64,000 nt of DNA from Streptomyces sp. RB17 (GTDB taxonomy: Bacteria > Actinomycetota > Actinomycetes > Streptomycetales > Streptomycetaceae): positions 1,116,001 to 1,180,000 of the forward strand of contig NZ_WEGL01000001.1 of NCBI RefSeq assembly GCF_009604455.1, given 5' to 3'. Below the pieces are notes generated by a model. The model searched no databases, was not told the origin of the DNA, and saw only the letters and a list, made by a program, of their open reading frames with translations. A program made the translations under genes and the position numbers. Shown here piece after piece: positions 61,177 through 64,000 of the stretch (positions are counted from its first letter, which is position 1; each line of letters opens with the position of its first letter).

Positions 61177-62754
61177 TCAGCTCCGCCGCAGCAGCCGTGT
61201 CGCCCCCGCCGCCACCGTCGTCGCCAGGATCCAGCCGAGCAGGATCATCACGGCCGCCAGCCACTGCCAGCCGCCCCGCAGCTGCCACTGGCCGGCCTGG
61301 CCCAGGTCGACCACCGGCAGCAGCAGGTCCAGCGTGAACAGGGCCGGGCTCCAGTACGGATGGCCGTCGTGGTTCACCGGCGGATGGTCCGCGTGGGCGA
61401 ACGCCAGCGTGCCCGCCGCCCACAGCACCGCCATCCACACCGCGGCCCGGCCGGGACGGTAGCCGTAGGCCACGGTCCAGTCCTGCACGAATCCCCAGAC
61501 CTTCGCGGCCGGCGGCAGCGTCTCGCGGCGCCGGCGCTGCTTGGCGAGCAGCACCTCCCGCGCGTCCTCGTCCTCCCCGGCCGCCCGCAGCACCGCCGCC
61601 AGCCGCTCGTACGGCTCCGGGGCGTACTCCGCGGTGGCCGCCGCCACCCAGTCCAGCCGGCCGGCCAGCGGGAACGGGCCGCGCGGGACGAGGTTCTCGT
61701 ACACGAAGCCGCCCATGTGCAGATTGCCGGGGCCCGGCCAGCTCGCCGCCCGGTCCACCAGGCTGACGATCCGCGCGCCGGACAGCACCACCTTGCCGCG
61801 CTGCGGTCCCTCCCCGAGGAAGCGCAGCTCCGAGGCGTGCACCCGGCGCAGCGACAGCTCCTGGTCGTCGCTGAGGGCGAAGCGGGCCCGCTCGAGGTCG
61901 ACGGCGTCCCCGAACCGCCCGTCGTCCAGGCGTATCCCGCCCCGGCACTCGAAGCGCTGGATCCGCGTCCCGCGCGCCGGTGTCGTGCCGCTCAGCAGCG
62001 GGCTGCCCACGCCGGCCGGGGTCAGGTACAGGGTGCGCTCGACGGTCAGCTGGGGGGCGTTCAGGGCGTAGCGGGAGTAGGGGTTGTCCAGGTTCGCGCC
62101 GCGCAGGCTGAGCGAGACGCCGACCTTGGCGCCGCGCAGCCGCAGCTCGCCGTGCGACTGGAGCATCTCCGCCTGGAGGTCCTGGCCCACGGTCATGCCG
62201 TCCGCCGAGATCGACCGCCCGCTGCGGTCGCGGTACACCACGGCCTGGTTGAGCATCAGGTCGGTGCCGATGTGCGCGTCCGTCAGCCGGGCCCCGTTCT
62301 GGAACCGGCAGCGCGGAAAATGCAGGTCGCCCTCGGTGTGCACGCGGGCCGCCTCCAGCCGGGGCACCGCGCAGTCCACCATGCGCAGGGTGGTGAACCG
62401 GGCCTCCGGCAGCAGGACCTCCTCGTCGAAGCGGCAGCCGCGCAGTTCGACGTACGGCCGTACCGTGCCGCCCGAGAGGTCCAGGGTGCCGGTGATCCGC
62501 ACGCCGGTCAGCTTCAGCGCGGACACCCGGCCCGCGAGCGCCGGCGGGCCGTCCAGCAGCAGCCAGGCCACGATCCGCGCCCGCACCGTGCGCTCCGGAC
62601 CCCAGGGGTGTCCGCCGTGCGGATCGTCCACCTCGGCGTCCCCACGGCTCAGGTCGTACACACTGCCGTTGCGGAAGGCCTGCCACATGCCCGCCTCGGC
62701 CGCGGTCAGCTCGTCCGGCAGGTCCCCGGCTGCGACGCCGGCCCCCTCGGTCAC
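61177..62754 (-). CDS. Membrane-anchored beta-helix-like protein (annotated in relatives as membrane-associated oxidoreductase)
   Basis: A GTG at 62754 behind GAGAGG gives 525 residues; ATG 62805 is an alternative with a weak site. The first ~370 residues contain pentapeptide-like strands (LKLTGVRITGTLDLSGGTVR, GELRLRGAKVGVSLSLRGAN) suggesting a beta-helix. The C-terminal ~110 residues hold two to three membrane helices (AVWMAVLWAAGTLAFAHAD, WLAAVMILLGWILATTVAAG). I see no oxidoreductase motif, so I do not assign that activity. Confidence 0.85.
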   Translation of the reverse strand: MTEGAGVAAGDLPDELTAAEAGMWQAFRNGSVYDLSRGDAEVDDPHGGHPWGPERTVRARIVAWLLLDGPPALAGRVSALKLTGVRITGTLDLSGGTVRPYVELRGCRFDEEVLLPEARFTTLRMVDCAVPRLEAARVHTEGDLHFPRCRFQNGARLTDAHIGTDLMLNQAVVYRDRSGRSISADGMTVGQDLQAEMLQSHGELRLRGAKVGVSLSLRGANLDNPYSRYALNAPQLTVERTLYLTPAGVGSPLLSGTTPARGTRIQRFECRGGIRLDDGRFGDAVDLERARFALSDDQELSLRRVHASELRFLGEGPQRGKVVLSGARIVSLVDRAASWPGPGNLHMGGFVYENLVPRGPFPLAGRLDWVAAATAEYAPEPYERLAAVLRAAGEDEDAREVLLAKQRRRRETLPPAAKVWGFVQDWTVAYGYRPGRAAVWMAVLWAAGTLAFAHADHPPVNHDGHPYWSPALFTLDLLLPVVDLGQAGQWQLRGGWQWLAAVMILLGWILATTVAAGATRLLRRS

Positions 62755-62926
62755 CTTTGTCCTCTCCCGGTCCAGTGCGTCCAGTGCTTTCGTACAGCCG
62801 TTCATGCCCGCTCAGTGACTGCCGGAACACTAGAGGTGAAGGAGATCTTCCGAGTTCCGCCACGTTCTGTATCAGCCATTGATACGCGTCCGCGGCTCGC
62901 GACGGCGGTCTGAGAGAATTGGGACC

Positions 62927-64000
62927 GTGATCTCCCGAATCGATCTGCGCGGCGACGCCCTTCCCGAGGGACTCGCCCTGCGCGACCTGCTGCCCCGAGC
63001 CGACTTCGACGTTTCGGCCGCCCTGGAGAAGGTGCGTCCGATCTGCGAGGCCGTGCATCATCGTGGCGACGCGGCGCTGATCGACTTCGCCGAGAAGTTC
63101 GACGGAGTACGGCTGGAATCCGTCCGTGTCCCGGCCCGGGCCCTCACCGACGCCCTCGAGGCCCTCGACCCGGCCGTGCGCGCCGCGCTGGAGGAGTCCA
63201 TCCGCCGTGCCCGCCTGGTCCACCGCGAGCAGCGCCGCAGCACCCACACCACCCAGGTGGTGCCGGGCGGCTCGGTGACCGAGAAGTGGGTGCCGGTCGA
63301 GCGCGTCGGGCTGTACGCGCCGGGCGGCCGGTCCGTCTACCCGTCCTCCGTGATCATGAACGCCGTACCGGCCCAGGAGGCCGGGGTCGGGTCGATCGCG
63401 CTCGCCTCCCCGCCGCAGGCCGAGTTCGGTGGCCTTCCGCACCCGACGATCCTCGCCGCCTGCGCGCTGCTCGGCGTGGACGAGGTCTACGCGGCCGGCG
63501 GCGCCACCGCCGTCGCGATGTTCGCCTACGGCACCGAGTCCTGCCCGCCGGCCAACATGGTCACCGGCCCCGGCAACATCTGGGTGGCCGCCGCCAAGCG
63601 CTTCTTCACCGGCAGGATCGGCATCGACGCCGAGGCCGGCCCGACCGAGATCGCGATCCTCGCGGACGACACCGCCGACCCGGTGCACGTGGCCTCGGAC
63701 CTGATCAGCCAGGCCGAGCACGACCCGCTCGCGGCGGCCGTCCTGGTCACCGACTCCGTCGAGCTGGCCGAGGCGGTGGAGAAGGAGCTTCAGCCGCAGG
63801 TCACGGCCACCAAGCACGTCGAGGACCGGATCGTGCCCGCGCTCAAGGGCCGGCAGTCCGCGATCGTGCTGGTCGACGGCGTCGAGGAGGGCCTGAGGGT
63901 CGTCGACGCGTACGGCGCCGAGCACCTGGAGATCCAGACCGCCGACGCCGCCGCGGTCGCCGACCGGGTGAAGAACGCGGGCGCGATCTTCATCGGCCCG
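62927..64000 (+). CDS. hisD: Histidinol dehydrogenase HisD (3' end outside window)
   Basis: HisD catalyses the last two steps of histidine synthesis. The GTG at 62927 begins [20 protein letters not shown], and 358 codons lie inside the window. Conserved blocks are visible: [53 protein letters not shown] and [12 protein letters not shown], which includes zinc and catalytic residues. It is normally the first gene of the actinomycete his operon, so hisC and others probably follow outside the window. GAGAAT lies about 10 nt upstream of the start. Confidence 0.95.
   Translation, partial: MISRIDLRGDALPEGLALRDLLPRADFDVSAALEKVRPICEAVHHRGDAALIDFAEKFDGVRLESVRVPARALTDALEALDPAVRAALEESIRRARLVHREQRRSTHTTQVVPGGSVTEKWVPVERVGLYAPGGRSVYPSSVIMNAVPAQEAGVGSIALASPPQAEFGGLPHPTILAACALLGVDEVYAAGGATAVAMFAYGTESCPPANMVTGPGNIWVAAAKRFFTGRIGIDAEAGPTEIAILADDTADPVHVASDLISQAEHDPLAAAVLVTDSVELAEAVEKELQPQVTATKHVEDRIVPALKGRQSAIVLVDGVEEGLRVVDAYGAEHLEIQTADAAAVADRVKNAGAIFIGP

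Overview
The window looks like a Streptomyces chromosome. It is very GC-rich, uses many GTG starts and GTGA/ATGA stop-start overlaps, and carries an actinomycete dcw (division and cell wall) cluster with ftsZ, sepF, yggT and divIVA, followed by ileS. No rRNA or tRNA gene is visible.

Layout. 1-4.7 kb (minus): a transglutaminase-like membrane protein cut by the window edge, a DUF58 protein and a MoxR ATPase, then a beta-carbonic anhydrase. 5.9-25.1 kb (plus): rsmH, an unusual repeat ORF, ftsL, ftsI, murE, murF, mraY, murD, ftsW, murG, ftsQ, ftsZ, pgeF, yggS, sepF, yggT and divIVA, which covers lipid II synthesis, divisome assembly and polar growth. 25.3-28.7 kb (minus): ileS behind a T-box leader. 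29-49.6 kb is ordinary core: a DksA-like protein with a histone-H1-like N-terminus, lspA, rluD, an acetyltransferase, a Na+/H+ antiporter, an SDR, an MscS channel, a hydrolase, phoD, a DsbA-like protein, a membrane protein, a DUF2252 protein, dnaE, a 58-residue basic protein, a NYN protein and an ABC exporter. 58.7-64 kb: ybaK, a Lon-N protein, two poorly characterised proteins and the start of hisD.

Between about 49.95 and 58.87 kb an island of roughly 8.9 kb with visibly lower GC is inserted in ybaK. It has a large serine integrase, several tiny acidic or zinc-ribbon proteins, a winged-helix protein, an HK97-fold major capsid protein, a ParB/Srx-domain protein and an XRE regulator. There is no terminase, portal, protease, tail or lysis gene. 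It resembles a capsid-encoding phage satellite more than a prophage. The island supplies a substitute 3' end to ybaK and leaves the native 3' end stranded at its left border. It is also full of short perfect inverted repeats, most strikingly at 52.95-54.5 kb, where about 35 different stem-loops follow each other roughly every 40 nt through coding and non-coding DNA alike.

The second unusual feature is a 1.1 kb block of 30-bp repeats between rsmH and ftsL. It is open in one frame, overlaps both neighbours translationally, and would encode a His/Arg/Asp-rich decapeptide-repeat protein inside the division operon. All functional statements come from reading the sequence by eye; no database search was run.
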